Shown: positions 54,401-62,479, counted from the first letter of the stretch. The stretch: DNA of 64,000 nt from Euzebya rosea (GCF_003073135.1 NZ_PGDQ01000016.1:62001-126000); one strand, 5' to 3'. Made by a program: numbers and translations. The notes: a model not told the origin generated them from the sequence alone.

Positions 54401-55470
54401 CCGCCGGCACGACGACGACCGTGATCGACGACGACGGGATCGCCACCACCCATGACGGCGCCCCGATCACGGTCGATGGCAACGGGCAGGTCACGGGGTT
54501 GCGGGGCATGGTCCTGGACCATGCCGTCAGCAGCGAGCTGCTCTCCGTGGAGCTTCCCGCCGGCGACACGGTCACCTACACCACCGACGGGCTCGGCCGG
54601 CGTGCATCACGCCGAGACGGCGACGGGCTGGTGCGTTACCTCTACGGCGACCCCAGCCGCCCGGGCCTGGTGACGGACGTGGTCGACCCGGACGAGACCC
54701 TCACCCAGCTGCTGTACGACGACGCCGGGCTGCTGTACGCGGTCCGCGTGGTGGAGAACGGGCTGTTCGCGCCCAGCGACTGGTACGCCGTCCTCACCGA
54801 CACGGTCGGGTCGCCGCTGGTCGCCGTCGACGAGGCTGGGGCCGTGGTTGCGACATGGACGTGGTCGCCCTGGGGCGAGCTCGTCGACCGCACCGGGACC
54901 CTCGAGCTGCCCATCGGCTTCGCCGGCGGCCTGGCCGACGACGACACCGGCCTCGTGCGGTTCGGGGTACGCGACTACGACCCGGTGACCGCCAGGTGGC
55001 TGGCCCCCGACCCGGCGTGGGTGCTGGGTGGTTCCTCCAACCTGTACCGGTACGTCGACAACAGCCCCGTCAGCATGCACGACCGCACCGGCTTGTTCGG
55101 TGGCTGCGGTGGCCTGTTCGCCGGCGCTGGCGCCGGTGGCTGCGTCAAGGCCAACAACGAGGCGGTGGAGGTCTGCGTCGAGGTCGGTGCAGGGCTCGGC
55201 TGGGGCGGCGGGCTCACCCTCGAGGGCCCGAGCGGCAACGGCAACACGCGGACCTCACAGGCGCGCGGCGAGTTGGGTCCCCTCACGATCGAGGTCCCGC
55301 TGGACAAGGGCGACGACCAGTTCCGACCCGACCTGGGCATCTGCGACCCTGACGACCCGTTCCAGACCGTCCCGGCCCTGGACTGGCTGAAGGACCTCCT
55401 CAAGGCCAACCCGAAGAGCGGCGCAGGAGGACGGGTCACCCACGAACGGTGCGTCACCTACTACTACTGA
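48403..55470 (+). CDS. Giant secreted CWB2-NHL-RHS/YD-repeat protein
   Basis: This 2355-residue surface protein has a signal peptide (PFAVLGVVLLLVVGLLG). Three cell-wall-binding 2 repeats (about 30-345; RVAAGDRIGTA, RVSGPDRFATA and RVAGDSRYTTA mark each) are followed by an Asp/Glu/Pro/Thr-rich linker with repeated TPTDTETPEPDP, and a carboxypeptidase-regulatory-like beta-domain (about 480-540). Next come a stretch of about 25 mostly acidic residues near 775, NHL propeller repeats (about 1010-1170; GTGDPGNDGDGGPA) and many YD repeats (about 1360-2050). The RHS core (GLVRFGVRDYDPVTARWLAPD, NLYRYVDNSP) precedes a 125-residue tail. The order recalls teneurins and RHS toxins. The tail (CVTYYY end, several Cys) matches no toxin I recognise, and no immunity gene follows. 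Confidence 0.93.
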   Translation: MRHRPFAVLGVVLLLVVGLLGTPVLGQPGDVVALQRVAAGDRIGTAVAVSQRFFPTADHVVLARADGFADALAGSPLAGLRGAPVLLTTPSALPTAVGEEIARLGATAATILGGEAAVGEAVADQLRAAGLTVERVSGPDRFATAAAVATATGATPGGRVIVALGTHPDADRAWPDALSAANLAVDGTPVLLTAPDLLPAATRSAIADLAPSEIVIVGGELAVGPTVEAELTATGAGVTRVAGDSRYTTALAAADEALDTTGTRGATDVPRTVVFTTAEAYPDALASGALLPYLPAVLVLVPTETLDESVRRWLVGRAGQFDEAYVIGGTAAVSETTFDAIQAALGADPDPDPTTDPAPTPSPSPTDGGQPTLPVSPGGPVPVPTPTDSGSPTPTETQAPDPDPTPTDTETPEPDPTPTDTETPEPDPTPTETETETPDPVTGPTRFTDLLDALAPLYVGDDAVQVGLDPSLLDPARTAGLRGRVLDRDGQPLPGARVDLLGHAELGHTTSQPDGTWTMAVAGGQVLTATVTLEGHVPVQRTTTVPWGDIATLPDVVLMPYDDRSTTIALPVDGPTGHVGSTQTDEDGTRAAGLLFRDGTTATMTLPGGSTEPLSSMTVRATELTVGSVGPLAMPGELPPGSLYTYAVELSVDEAVAAGAVRVDFSQHVALHVDNFLGFPVGSEVPVGVYDSDTASWLPTPEPGIVLAVVGDDGGVARLDIDGDGDADADDDALASSLGIDEDERVHLAGRASVLPSSFSRVRITHFTPYDLNYPQDEDDEDDEEEEPEDDEDEEDEDPCDEAASSMIVCASRSLVEWIDLPGTFPFFRDSQDAVGHVRSRSLTIPLTGPTVSPGTDAVEVVVQVAGQRHVHVAEAPGPERSWEFVWDGRDLFGRQVVGSVPVTVTHSTMTSSTYATGAFGAPPTTASTSTGVDTREPTSRTRTWTSTLDGLPRPLDDTVGGWSPWMHHRYDPVARRLRHGDGTSRTTDAVDAWAHLWRVTGGGTDPFGSPAVTTAPEASRIAIAADGSIIVAEASQHRVSRITPDGVWQAFAGTGDPGNDGDGGPALAATLDSPAAVAVLPDGGVVVADAGQHRLRLVEPDGTIRAFAGTGEAGMAGDGGPAVDALLDGPVALAVRPDSTVLVADGNNGLLRSIDAEGRITTLAGGGAITDCAAGCLRDEVDLTDIADVAVSPDGDRVAVAATGSRVLELGEDGRLHDVGLRGTTVVYGPQRGLWVGSGSGFARWDLGLQSATDFTIPEELFGSDIGPVGARATDHLVAVADMARTPDGQLLLVDATPPDSGAAPTEGIFVLGSALPPRHTVPTSRPGLHAAGPLAEDATYVVPAEEGTLALVFDADGRHLRTVDADRGVVVWAFGYDAGGALVSVTGQTGQTTTIERDADGSPTAIVGHFGHRTDLTVDADGLLSSVTDPLGRTRTFDYDDGLLVAHTDWAGNPASYAYDDLGLLTEAVATDGVSFTLEEEVITETQVDGRRVTLDIGGVERRTYEWVVERDLDLRTTTATLPSGAVNRTYDYRHGEVVAEMADGTSQRHHASPDPRFGSAGAHVGLLERYGGDSLFATTTVEAVMGNPLDPFSVEHVTRTMGISGEGDYVTGLDRDAGTTTRTTPDGSTVVASWDAEGLVTHVDPGDGLAQITIERDEDGLITRTVEGDRVTTTTYGADGLRDSETGPAGRTRTFDHDAAARLVSSSDHTGAAVSYRWDDLDRLLGWTSPEGIEHDRVLTPMGQLTTLDAPPNPLAGLSHDDARQLTSVVHGDGTTTSVTVTGGLRTSSVGPDRTVSWSWLDGEEPGTSDLTGRLSSSTWTAGSHSTTLEVDHRDDRPLEFTWTTDGVDDSVLWLWDDYRPTQRQVNNRANSQIAFDHDDEGRLVESGPWSITRGNAWAAPSAISNGSLETQIVLDEHGVMVARSISHDGNPVATLDLVRGPAGHVTEQVVTADGTTLLDAAYGYDDRAWLASATVDGATTTYAYDDDGNRISTTTAAGTTTTVIDDDGIATTHDGAPITVDGNGQVTGLRGMVLDHAVSSELLSVELPAGDTVTYTTDGLGRRASRRDGDGLVRYLYGDPSRPGLVTDVVDPDETLTQLLYDDAGLLYAVRVVENGLFAPSDWYAVLTDTVGSPLVAVDEAGAVVATWTWSPWGELVDRTGTLELPIGFAGGLADDDTGLVRFGVRDYDPVTARWLAPDPAWVLGGSSNLYRYVDNSPVSMHDRTGLFGGCGGLFAGAGAGGCVKANNEAVEVCVEVGAGLGWGGGLTLEGPSGNGNTRTSQARGELGPLTIEVPLDKGDDQFRPDLGICDPDDPFQTVPALDWLKDLLKANPKSGAGGRVTHERCVTYYY

Positions 55471-55494
55471 CACCCCTGATTGGGGGGCCCGGCA

Positions 55495-55524
55495 AGGGGG
55501 CCCGACCGAACGGTCCGGCCCCCT
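55495..55524. terminator. Bidirectional hairpin between the RHS and PpiC genes
   Basis: AGGGGGCC-c-GACC pairs with GGTC-c-GGCCCCCT around GAAC: 12 pairs and one C-C mismatch. Lies between convergent genes. Confidence 0.8.
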
Positions 55525-55536
55525 CGTCCAGCTGGA

Positions 55537-56859
55537 TCACTCGCCCTCGGTGGGCAGCTCCTCCAGCGGCAGGGCATCCTCGAGCGGCAGGTCCTGGACC
55601 TCGTTGACGGGCGGCTGGACACCGCCGCCGGTGATCCCGAGCCACGTGCCGTAGACCGGGGCGACCGTGACCTGGGCGGCCGCGTCGATCTCGGTGACGA
55701 TCTGCTCGGTGATGCCGCCGACCTGCTGCTGGCGCAGGAACTCCTCGATGTCGGGGCGGGCCTCCTCCAGCGGCGGGATGTCCGCGCCGTCGACGGTGAT
55801 GACGTGCCAGCCGAACTCGGTTTCGACGGGGCCGGTGATCTCGCCGGGCTCGGTCTCCAGGACGGCGTCCTCGAAGGGTTCGACGAACTGGCCGGGCTGG
55901 AACGGGCCGAGCTGGCCGCCGTTCTGCGCGCTGCCGTCGAGGGAGACCTCAGCGGCCACGTCAGCGAAGGCCTCGCCGCCGTCGATCCGGTCGATGGCGG
56001 CCTGCGCCTCCTCCTCGGTCTCGACCAGGATGTGGCTGACGACCTCGGTCGCGGCCTCCTGCTCGTAGAAAGCCTCGACCTCCTCGTCGGTGACCTCGGT
56101 GATCCGGGCGTCGACGAGCTTGTCGATCAGGACCGCCGGGCGCTGCAGCTCACGGACGGCCTCGACGGTCAGGCCCTCTGCGACGACCTGCTCCTCGAAG
56201 GCCGCGGCGTCCCCGCCGAACTGGACCTCCACGATCTCGTCGATGGAGGCCTGCAGGTCCTCCTCGGTGACCTCCACACCGGCGTCCTCGGCGGCGACGC
56301 CGAGCAGGTCGTCGACGACCAGGGTGGCCACGACCTGGGCGAGCTGGCCTCGCTGCTCTGCGCTGGCGGCCTCGGGGTCGACCAGGGCGTCGGCCAGGTC
56401 CGGGGCGATGCTGCGGACACGGGGTTCGACGTCCTCCAGCGTCCGGTCGACACCGGCGATGGAGTACACGACGCCCTCGGGCAGCGACTCCCCGGTGGTG
56501 ACCGCGGAGGACTCGGTCGCGACCTCGTCGTCCTCTGGGGTCACGCCCACGGCGTACCAGATCAGGCCGGCCACACCGGCGAGCACGCCGAGCAGGGCCA
56601 GGACGATCATGCCGGTGGAGGTCCCGCTGGAGTCGTCCGCGCCATGGCCGTGGGGGTGGTCGCCGTGAGCACCGTGCTGGTCGTCGTCGGCCCCGTGGGG
56701 GTGGTCGTCGGTCGGCTGCTCGAGCGGCGGTGACGCCTCCTCGGCCCGGGGGGTCACGTCCTCGGCACCGAGCGCGTGCGCAACGACGGCCGGCTCACCT
56801 GCCGGGGTGTCGTCTGCGGTCGGGGCGTCGGCATCGATGCCGTTGGCGTTCTCGTTCAC
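55537..56859 (-). CDS. Membrane-anchored PpiC/SurA-type peptidyl-prolyl isomerase
   Basis: This 440-residue protein has a cytosolic N-terminus of about 80 residues rich in Asp, His and Ala, including a His/Gly stretch (DHPHGADDDQHG, GDHPHGHG), and a single membrane helix (about 83-105). The extracytoplasmic part has SurA_N-like helices and a parvulin rotamase domain (about 265-365; VSHILVETEEEAQAAIDRI, NGGQLGPFQPGQFVEPFEDAV, TEFGWHVITVDG). It probably assists folding of exported proteins, such as the RHS protein encoded convergently. The His-rich tail could bind metal ions. GTG start at 56859. The whole protein is strongly acidic. Confidence 0.9.
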   Translation of the reverse strand: MNENANGIDADAPTADDTPAGEPAVVAHALGAEDVTPRAEEASPPLEQPTDDHPHGADDDQHGAHGDHPHGHGADDSSGTSTGMIVLALLGVLAGVAGLIWYAVGVTPEDDEVATESSAVTTGESLPEGVVYSIAGVDRTLEDVEPRVRSIAPDLADALVDPEAASAEQRGQLAQVVATLVVDDLLGVAAEDAGVEVTEEDLQASIDEIVEVQFGGDAAAFEEQVVAEGLTVEAVRELQRPAVLIDKLVDARITEVTDEEVEAFYEQEAATEVVSHILVETEEEAQAAIDRIDGGEAFADVAAEVSLDGSAQNGGQLGPFQPGQFVEPFEDAVLETEPGEITGPVETEFGWHVITVDGADIPPLEEARPDIEEFLRQQQVGGITEQIVTEIDAAAQVTVAPVYGTWLGITGGGVQPPVNEVQDLPLEDALPLEELPTEGE

Positions 56860-56934
56860 AACCGACCACGGTAACCCGGTCCCGTCGGCCCGCCGGAAAC
56901 GGGTGGTGACCGAACGACCACCGCGTGGCGGTAT

Positions 56935-58641
56935 CTATCCGATCTCCACGATGCGATCGGCCGCCCGCAGGACGCGTTCGCGATGGCTGACCACCAGCAG
57001 GGCGGGACGGTCCGGGCGGTCCAGCAGGCGCTGCCACACCTGCGTCTCCGTTGCCACATCCAGCGCGGAGGAGAGGTCGTCGACCACCAGCAGGTCTGGG
57101 CGACGCACGAAGGCGCGTGCCGCGGCCGTCCGCTGGATCTGCCCGCCCGACAGCCTGACGCCGCGCGGCCCGACCATCGTGTCCAACCCCGATCCCATCC
57201 TCGCGAGGTCCGGCTGCAGGCACGCGATGGCGAGTGCCTCCTCCAACCCCTCGTCGTCGACGCCCAGCAGGATCGTCTCGGCCAACGTCTCGGAGAACAG
57301 GCGCGGGACCTGGGGCAGGTACGCGGTCAGCGGCGGGACCAGCACGGTCGAGGGGTCCTCGATCAGCCGCCCGTTCCAGCGGATCTCGCCCTCGTCGCGG
57401 GCGACCAGCCCCAGCAGGGCGCGCAGGACGGTGGTCTTGCCGGCACCCACGGGGCCCGTCAGGACCGTCACCCGGCCGGCCTCGACGGTCAGGTCGACCG
57501 GGCCCACGGTGGTCCCGTCGTCGTGTCGCACGACCAGTCCGGTGACCTCCAGCCGGTCCAGGTGGTCCTCGGGCTGCCGCAGCGGACGGGCCGGCACCGT
57601 GGGGAAGGCACCCGGTCCGTGCCGCAGCGCCGTGTCGACCGGGTCGGCCAGCGTCCCGGCGTCGGCCCCCGGCGGCAACAGCCGCGTCATCCGGTCGACC
57701 GAGACGTCGGCCTGCCGGTGGTAGGCCCCGAGTCGGGCGACCCACCGGGGCACCGTCGCGAGGACGATCGCGGAGCTGGCGAACAACCCGACGTCGCCGA
57801 CGCTGGCGTCGCCGGCTGCCAACGCCGGGGCGAGGAGGAGGAGCGCCAGGCCGGTCGAGAGGTTGCCGGTCGCGCCCGACAGCGTCTGCAGGACCTGCGT
57901 GGCGACCTGATCGCGCAGCGCCGCGGTCGCACGGGTCCGGCCGAGCGTGTCGAAGCGGTGCTCGACGGCCTTCTCCGCCCCCGCCGCCTTGATCGCGGTG
58001 ATGGCCGCGAACGTGTCGCCGATGAACCCGGTGACCGCCGCCGTCGCCTCGCGCTCGACCACCCGCAGGTCCTTCAGCCGCCGCGCCATCATCCGGGTCA
58101 GCAGCAGCGCGCAGCCGACCGGCAGCAGCGCCACGAGCGTCACGAGCGGGTCGACGCGGACCATGACCACGAGGGCGCCCGCAGCGGCGACCGACACGCC
58201 GGTCATGTCCAGCCACACGTCGGCCACCAGCGCCACGTGCTTGGTGTCGTCGCGGAAGCGCGACACGGCCTCCCCCGGGGCACCGGGCAGTCGTCCCGCA
58301 GCCGGGCCCGGCGCGGCGACCAGCGAACGGAGCATGTTCAGGCGGAGGACGGTGTGCCAGAAGACCCAGACGCCGTGCCACTGCACGGCGCTGACCACCA
58401 GCACCATCCAGCGGCCCACCTCGACGCCGGCCAGCACCGCGAGCACCGTCCAGACGGTGGAGGCGGGCTGGCCGCCCTGCACCCGGTCGAGCACGACCTT
58501 CAGCAGCCAGCCCGACAGCACCGGGAGGGAGTGGAAGGTCGTCCACGTCAGAAGGGCGATGGCGTAGGCGACGGGTTCCTGCCGCACGAGCCGCCAGGCC
58601 ACCACCCGGGAGGGAACCGCGCTCGACGGGGTGCGGCTCAC
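56935..58641 (-). CDS. ABC exporter half-transporter, second subunit
   Basis: This 568-residue protein has an N-terminal six-helix transmembrane domain (residues about 20-320) and a C-terminal ATPase with Walker A GPVGAGKTT, signature LSGGQIQRTAAARAF and Walker B LLVVDDLSSALD. The residue after the Walker B Asp is Asp rather than the catalytic Glu (VVDDLSS), and the switch His is present (VSHRER). This asymmetry marks the degenerate-site partner of a heterodimeric exporter. The GTG start at 58641 overlaps the stop of the first subunit (GTGA). Substrate unknown; multidrug or peptide export are options. Confidence 0.9.
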   Translation of the reverse strand: MSRTPSSAVPSRVVAWRLVRQEPVAYAIALLTWTTFHSLPVLSGWLLKVVLDRVQGGQPASTVWTVLAVLAGVEVGRWMVLVVSAVQWHGVWVFWHTVLRLNMLRSLVAAPGPAAGRLPGAPGEAVSRFRDDTKHVALVADVWLDMTGVSVAAAGALVVMVRVDPLVTLVALLPVGCALLLTRMMARRLKDLRVVEREATAAVTGFIGDTFAAITAIKAAGAEKAVEHRFDTLGRTRATAALRDQVATQVLQTLSGATGNLSTGLALLLLAPALAAGDASVGDVGLFASSAIVLATVPRWVARLGAYHRQADVSVDRMTRLLPPGADAGTLADPVDTALRHGPGAFPTVPARPLRQPEDHLDRLEVTGLVVRHDDGTTVGPVDLTVEAGRVTVLTGPVGAGKTTVLRALLGLVARDEGEIRWNGRLIEDPSTVLVPPLTAYLPQVPRLFSETLAETILLGVDDEGLEEALAIACLQPDLARMGSGLDTMVGPRGVRLSGGQIQRTAAARAFVRRPDLLVVDDLSSALDVATETQVWQRLLDRPDRPALLVVSHRERVLRAADRIVEIG

Positions 58642-60398
58642 GGCTGCCCTCCGACGCCGGCGGACTCCTGCAGCAGGGCGGCGTACCGGCCGCGGTGGCG
58701 GCGGGCCAGGTCGGCGCGAGGGCCTGCCTCCAGGACCCGTCCCTCGTCGATGACCACGACGATGTCGGCACGGTCGAGCGTCGCCAACCGGTGGGCGATG
58801 ATGACGACGGTGCGACCGGCGAACACCCGGTCGGTGGCCCGGGTGACGAGGGCCTCGGTGGCCGGGTCCAGCCGGCTGGTGGCCTCGTCGAGGACGATCA
58901 CCCCCGGATCGGTCAGCAGGATCCGGGCGAACGCCAGCAGCTGGGCCTGGCCCGCCGACAACGCGCCGGCCCCCTCCAGGTGGGTGTCCAGGCCGTCGGG
59001 CTGGGCGGCCAGCCAGCCGCCGAGGCCGACCTCCTGCAGCGCCGCGATCAGCTGGTCGTCGGTGGCATCGACGGCTCCGAGGAGCGTCAGGTTGTCCCGA
59101 AGGCTGGCGCGGAGGATCTGCACCTCCTGGGTGACCACGCCGACACGGCGCCGCAGCTCCTCCCCCGTGGGTTCGCGCACGTCGACACCGCCGAGGCGGA
59201 TCGAGCCGCCCGTGACGTCCCAGAAGCGGACCAGCAGGCGACCGAGGGAGGTCTTGCCGCTGCCGGTGCGGCCGACCACGCCCACGACGGAACCGGCCGG
59301 CAGGTGCATGTCGATACCGGCCAGCACCACCCGGTCCGGCTCGTCGGGGTAGGCGAAGTGCACGTCGTCGAAGTCCACCGACAGCGGCCCCGGAGGGATG
59401 TGTGCGCCGGGACCGTCCTCGATGTCGGGGGCCGTCGCCAGCAGCCGTGCAGCACGGCGGGAGCCGGCCACGGCGCGCTGGAACTCGGTGATCTGCTCGG
59501 CGATGGCCTCCAGCGGCTGACGGACCATCTGGGAGAAGCGGAACAGCGCCAGCACCTCGCCGAGGGAGATCCGGCCCGCCAGCTGCAGCCAGATCGCCAG
59601 CGCCAGGGTGGCCACCGAACCGATCGTGAAGACGGCGGCGGCGATCGCGTAGGCCCCGTCGCCACGCATCGAGGCACGCCTGGCCACCCGCCACCAGCGG
59701 GCCGACGACTCGTGCAGGCGGTGCACCGCGTAGCCAGCGGCACCGTTGGCCCGTACGTCCTCCAGTCCGCCGAGGCGCTCCTCCAGGTCGCCGTACAGGC
59801 TGGCCTGGACCTCGCGTTCCTCGTCGTAGAAGGGCACGGCGGCACGCCGCATCCGACGCATCACCTCCACCGCCAGCAGCGACGCGGCCGCGATCAGCAG
59901 GCCGGCTCGCCACTCGATCACCAGCGCCACGGCCAGCGTGCCGCTGAGCAGCACGGCGTTGCCCAGCAGGTTGAGGACCGCAGAGGAGGAGAAGCGGACG
60001 ATGGCGTCGACGTCGCCGTCGATGCGCTCGATCAGCAATCCGGGGCTGTGGTCGCCGTGCCAGGTCAGGTCCAGGCGAAGGGCGTGGCGGGCCAGGTCCA
60101 GCCGAAGCCGGTTGCCGACGCGCCAGGCCAGCGCCACCGACCAGCGGGTCAGGGCCAGCTGCAGGCCGTCGGCCAGCAGGGTGACGGCGAGGAAGGCCGC
60201 GGCCCCTCGCAGCAGCACACCTGTTGGCCGATCGGCGAGGGCGGCGTCCACCACGCTGCCGAGCAACACGGGGCCGGCGACCGGCAGCAGCATCGCCACC
60301 ATCAGCACCGCGAGCAGGCCGACGAGCTGACGTCGTTCGGGCCGCAGGTGGGCCGTCAGCAACGACAGGTCGGCGGAACCCTCCCCAGATGTGCGCAC
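58638..60398 (-). CDS. ABC exporter half-transporter, first subunit
   Basis: This 586-residue half-transporter has six membrane helices (about 25-310) and an ATPase with Walker A GRTGSGKTS, Walker B VIVLDEATSRLD (catalytic Glu present) and switch His in IIAHRLAT. The signature is altered to LSAGQAQLLAFAR (Gly to Ala), as expected when one composite site of a heterodimer is weakened. Domain order and coupled start fit an LmrCD/BmrCD-type heterodimer with the next gene. GTG start at 60398; no regulator gene is adjacent. Confidence 0.91.
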   Translation of the reverse strand: MRTSGEGSADLSLLTAHLRPERRQLVGLLAVLMVAMLLPVAGPVLLGSVVDAALADRPTGVLLRGAAAFLAVTLLADGLQLALTRWSVALAWRVGNRLRLDLARHALRLDLTWHGDHSPGLLIERIDGDVDAIVRFSSSAVLNLLGNAVLLSGTLAVALVIEWRAGLLIAAASLLAVEVMRRMRRAAVPFYDEEREVQASLYGDLEERLGGLEDVRANGAAGYAVHRLHESSARWWRVARRASMRGDGAYAIAAAVFTIGSVATLALAIWLQLAGRISLGEVLALFRFSQMVRQPLEAIAEQITEFQRAVAGSRRAARLLATAPDIEDGPGAHIPPGPLSVDFDDVHFAYPDEPDRVVLAGIDMHLPAGSVVGVVGRTGSGKTSLGRLLVRFWDVTGGSIRLGGVDVREPTGEELRRRVGVVTQEVQILRASLRDNLTLLGAVDATDDQLIAALQEVGLGGWLAAQPDGLDTHLEGAGALSAGQAQLLAFARILLTDPGVIVLDEATSRLDPATEALVTRATDRVFAGRTVVIIAHRLATLDRADIVVVIDEGRVLEAGPRADLARRHRGRYAALLQESAGVGGQP

Positions 60399-60549
60399 AG
60401 CCGGACGACGCTAACACGAACGGGGGCGAACGTCACCCCCCGGACAGGATGGACAGGACCCCGCCGAACAGCCCCTCGATAGCCTGTGACGGATGTTGGG
60501 GAACGCGGATCGACGACGCCGGGGGCACTGGCGTCGACGCGCTGATCCC

Positions 60550-61467
60550 ATGCACGTCCGGACGTTCGCAGCCCTCGTGCTGGTCTCGGGCATCGTGCAG
60601 GTCGTCCGACCCGTCGACCCGGCGGTCGCCGACACGCGGCTGGCCGACCTGGCGGCGACCTCGATCATCGGGCTCGCCTACTGGCTGCTGGCGCCGCGGT
60701 TCACGCTCTGGGCGTTCCACCTGGTCATGTTCCTCGGGATCACGCTCGGGTTCGGGTCGATCCTCAGGAGCGCGTCGTCGGTCGATGCGGTCATCATCAG
60801 CACGTCGCTGCTGTGGACCGGAGTGCTCGTCGCCGCCATCTCGAGCACACGAACCAGCCGGACATACGCCGTGTACCTGGCAGCGGGCTCGAGCACGGCG
60901 CTGCTCGCGGCGGGCCCCGACGAGGCCTGGCGCCTGGTCGTCGTGCTCGGGTTGACGACCGTCGCGACGATGGAGCTCGTGAACCGCCTCAGCACCGGGC
61001 TGCGACGCGCTGCCGCGTCCGATCCGCTGACCGGGCTGCGCAACCGAGCCGGGCTCGAGGACGCCGGCGACCGCCTGATACGCCAGTCCCGTCGGTCCGG
61101 CCGTCCGCTGGCGCTGGCCGTGATCGACCTCGACGGGTTCAAGGCGATCAACGACGAGAAGGGCCACGCGGCCGGTGACCGGCTGCTCGTCGACTGCGCC
61201 CGGGCATGGCAGCAGGAGGTTCGCCAGGACGACGTGCTGGCACGGCTCGGCGGTGACGAGTTCGTGCTGCTGGCCCCCAACGCCGACCGTTCGGCGGCCG
61301 AGCTCGTGCTGCAGCGCATGGCGGACGCCTCACCGACGTCGTGGACGGCCGGCCTGGCGATGGCCGAGGAGGCCGACGACCTGGGCGACCTGCTCGAACG
61401 CGCCGACCTCCGCCTCGTCCAGGCGAAGTCGGTTCGCCCGGTCGACCCCGATCGCGTCCGGACCTGA
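60550..61467 (+). CDS. Membrane GGDEF protein (diguanylate cyclase)
   Basis: This 305-residue protein has an N-terminal membrane domain of about six helices (1-140) and a C-terminal GGDEF domain with an intact motif at 234-238 (RLGGDEF) and DPLTGLRNRAGL at its start. The domain ends early and is compact; no EAL, PAS or receiver domain is present. The membrane domain is unlike that of the three EAL proteins. ATG at 60550 begins at the first helix. No CTCAAG-type promoter is seen upstream. It is convergent with sucD. Confidence 0.87.
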   Translation: MHVRTFAALVLVSGIVQVVRPVDPAVADTRLADLAATSIIGLAYWLLAPRFTLWAFHLVMFLGITLGFGSILRSASSVDAVIISTSLLWTGVLVAAISSTRTSRTYAVYLAAGSSTALLAAGPDEAWRLVVVLGLTTVATMELVNRLSTGLRRAAASDPLTGLRNRAGLEDAGDRLIRQSRRSGRPLALAVIDLDGFKAINDEKGHAAGDRLLVDCARAWQQEVRQDDVLARLGGDEFVLLAPNADRSAAELVLQRMADASPTSWTAGLAMAEEADDLGDLLERADLRLVQAKSVRPVDPDRVRT

Positions 61468-61508
61468 CGTCCCGGGCTCGTCCGGGCGACGCGAGTCGGC
61501 CAACGACA

Positions 61509-61533
61509 ACGCCCCGACCGATGGCCGGGGCGT
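61509..61533. terminator. Hairpin between the GGDEF gene and sucD
   Basis: ACGCCCCG and CGGGGCGT form a perfect 8-bp stem with a 9-base loop between two convergent genes. Confidence 0.7.
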
Positions 61534-61559
61534 GGTCGACATGGTTCCGAACGACTGGC

Positions 61560-62477
61560 TCAGCCGTTCAGCCGCTCGATCATGAGCTGTGCGGTCTCGG
61601 AGGGGTTGATGCCCACCGAGATGCCCATCTCCTCGAGCGCGGCCTTCTTGTCCGCGGCCGTCTCGCCACCCTCGGAACCCTCCTTGACGATGGCGCCGGC
61701 GTGGCCCATCTGCTTGCCCGGAGGGGCCGAGAACCCGGCGACGTAGGCGACGCAGGGGGTGTCGGGAATGTTGTCGGCGATCCAGCGACCGACCTTCTGC
61801 TCCTCGGTCCCGCCGATCTCGCCGACGAACACGATGGCCTCGGTGTCGGGGTCCTCGGCGAACTTCGGGATGATGTCCATGAAGTTCGACCCGATGATCG
61901 GGTCACCACCGATGCCGACGCAGGTCGAGATGCCGATCCCGGCCAGGTTCAGCTCGTGCATGATCTGGTAGGTCAGCGTGCCGGAGCGGCTGACCAGCCC
62001 GACCTTGCCCGGCTTGGTGATCTGCGGCGGGATGATGCCGACGTTGGCCTTGCCGGGGCTGATGAGTCCCGGGCAGTTCGGGCCGATCAGGACCGGGCCG
62101 CTGGACATGTCGTAGGTGCCGTCGGCCTGGCGGGTGTAGAGGGTGTTGTAGACCTCGGTCATGTCGTGGACCGGGACACCCTCGGTGATGGCCACGATGG
62201 TCTCGATGCCGGCCTCGTAGGCCTCGAGAATCGCGGCCTTGGTGAAGGGTGCCGGCACCATGACCATGGAGGTGTTGGCGCCGACCTCGTCCTTGGCTTC
62301 CTTGACGGAGGCGAAGATCGGGACGTCCAGGCCCTCCCAGGTGGTCCCGCCCTTCTTGGGGTGGGTCCCGGCCACGATCTGCGTGCCGTAGTCCTTGTTC
62401 CGCTTGCCGTGGGCGGTGCCCTGGCTCCCGGTGCCCTGGATGACGACCTTGGTGGACTCGTCGATGATGATGGACAT
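61560..62477 (-). CDS. sucD: Succinyl-CoA synthetase alpha subunit
   Basis: The alpha subunit binds CoA and carries the phospho-His intermediate. The 305-residue protein has VVIQGTGSQGTAHG, GPNCPGLISP, GLVSRSGTLTYQIM, and active-site His259 in KQMGHAGAI. ATG at 62477 lies two bases after the sucC stop. It makes ATP or GTP from succinyl-CoA, downstream of methylmalonyl-CoA mutase and the TCA cycle. Confidence 0.96.
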   Translation of the reverse strand: MSIIIDESTKVVIQGTGSQGTAHGKRNKDYGTQIVAGTHPKKGGTTWEGLDVPIFASVKEAKDEVGANTSMVMVPAPFTKAAILEAYEAGIETIVAITEGVPVHDMTEVYNTLYTRQADGTYDMSSGPVLIGPNCPGLISPGKANVGIIPPQITKPGKVGLVSRSGTLTYQIMHELNLAGIGISTCVGIGGDPIIGSNFMDIIPKFAEDPDTEAIVFVGEIGGTEEQKVGRWIADNIPDTPCVAYVAGFSAPPGKQMGHAGAIVKEGSEGGETAADKKAALEEMGISVGINPSETAQLMIERLNG

Positions 62478-62479
62478 CT

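Noticed and set aside
55085-55470. Immunity gene for an RHS toxin tail
   Set aside because: No frame with a plausible start and binding site follows the RHS gene on the same strand; a terminator hairpin follows at once.
58642-60417. Long frame continuous with the second ABC subunit
   Set aside because: The region encodes the first ABC subunit in another frame; the part in this frame is Arg/Gly/Pro-rich without domains, and the second subunit has its own GTG overlapping the first's stop.
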